Origin: Sideroxydans lithotrophicus
Lineage (GTDB): Bacteria; Pseudomonadota; Gammaproteobacteria; Burkholderiales; Sulfuriferulaceae
Direction: 5' to 3'
Assembly (NCBI GenBank): GCA_022736605.1
Contig: DZDB01000041.1
Span: forward strand, 1-14,389
Length of the DNA: 14,389 bases
The notes beneath the pieces are model-generated. The model was not told the origin of the DNA. It was given only the letters and a program-made list of their open reading frames with translations, and ran no database searches. Below, piece after piece: positions 14,307 through 14,389 of the stretch; the first letter of the stretch is position 1, and every line of letters begins with the position of its first letter. The translations under genes were made by a program, and so were the position numbers.

Positions 14307-14389
14307 GTGCCCGCGTCACCCCTGAACCTGCCTGACGATGCGTCGATCCGGCGCATCCTGGTGATCAAATGGAGTGCGCTGGGCGATCT
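14307..14389 (+). CDS. Glycosyltransferase family 9 (heptosyltransferase-like), N-terminal fragment
   Basis: Only 27 codons lie in the window. The visible peptide starts at a GTG (14307), 7 bases after the hisG stop, and reaches RRILVIKWSALGD. That segment corresponds to the first strand and loop of GT9 enzymes, such as lipopolysaccharide heptosyltransferases, whose N-termini read ILxIKxSxLGD. A downstream GTG (within ILVIK) could in principle start translation, but it would cut into the first strand. No clear ribosome site is seen, so coupling to hisG is plausible. The family call is good; the exact transfer reaction cannot be read from this fragment. Confidence 0.7.
   Translation, partial: MPASPLNLPDDASIRRILVIKWSALGD

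Noticed and set aside
1..14389. Mobile element, prophage, CRISPR, tRNA or defence-system content
   Set aside because: No transposase, integrase, direct-repeat array, tRNA-like cloverleaf or defence-family protein was seen; all long frames are housekeeping or envelope genes.

Overview
This window looks like ordinary chromosome from a betaproteobacterium, possibly Nitrosomonadales-like (inferred from gene order, protein character and about 57% GC; no search was run). Genes are packed tightly. I found no tRNA, rRNA, CRISPR array, insertion sequence or long repeat, and no stretch over 300 bases lacks a gene.

Layout. (1) 1-2013, minus strand: a two-gene unit of a secreted TPR protein with a C-terminal NTF2-like domain, followed by a YkuD-type L,D-transpeptidase that runs off the left edge. 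A good sigma-70-like promoter precedes it. (2) 2112-3479, plus: cysS, divergent from the TPR gene. (3) 3484-5417, minus: an LLM-class flavin-dependent oxidoreductase overlapping an extended SDR (NAD-dependent epimerase family) by one base. This pair is convergent with cysS, only 4 bases apart. (4) 5459-5944, plus: a short DUF72/YecE-like protein, apparently from a near-leaderless mRNA behind a perfect extended -10. (5) 5994-14299, plus: a long operon-like run mlaF-mlaE-mlaD-(TolC family)-mlaC-mlaB-ABC ATPase-ABC permease-ibaG-murA-hisG. (6) 14307 to the right edge, plus: the start of a glycosyltransferase family 9 gene.

How the genes work together. MlaF (ATPase), MlaE (permease), MlaD (MCE lipid-binding ring) and MlaB (STAS regulator) form the inner-membrane phospholipid transporter, and MlaC is its periplasmic shuttle. 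The outer-membrane partner MlaA/VacJ, often encoded in this kind of operon in betaproteobacteria, is absent. A TolC-type outer-membrane channel gene sits between mlaD and mlaC. This is the most interesting feature of the window. An ABC-2 exporter pair (YadGH-like) is translationally coupled to mlaB. Then come the BolA-family ibaG, the peptidoglycan gene murA and the histidine gene hisG (short form, needing HisZ). Most of the run concerns envelope building and lipid homeostasis, as do the L,D-transpeptidase at the left and the glycosyltransferase at the right.

Apart from the TolC placement and some local oddities (near-leaderless DUF72 gene, degenerate Rossmann glycine motif in the SDR, glycosyltransferase rather than hisD after hisG), the gene content is familiar. 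I see no clear sign of a wholly new defence or mobile system.
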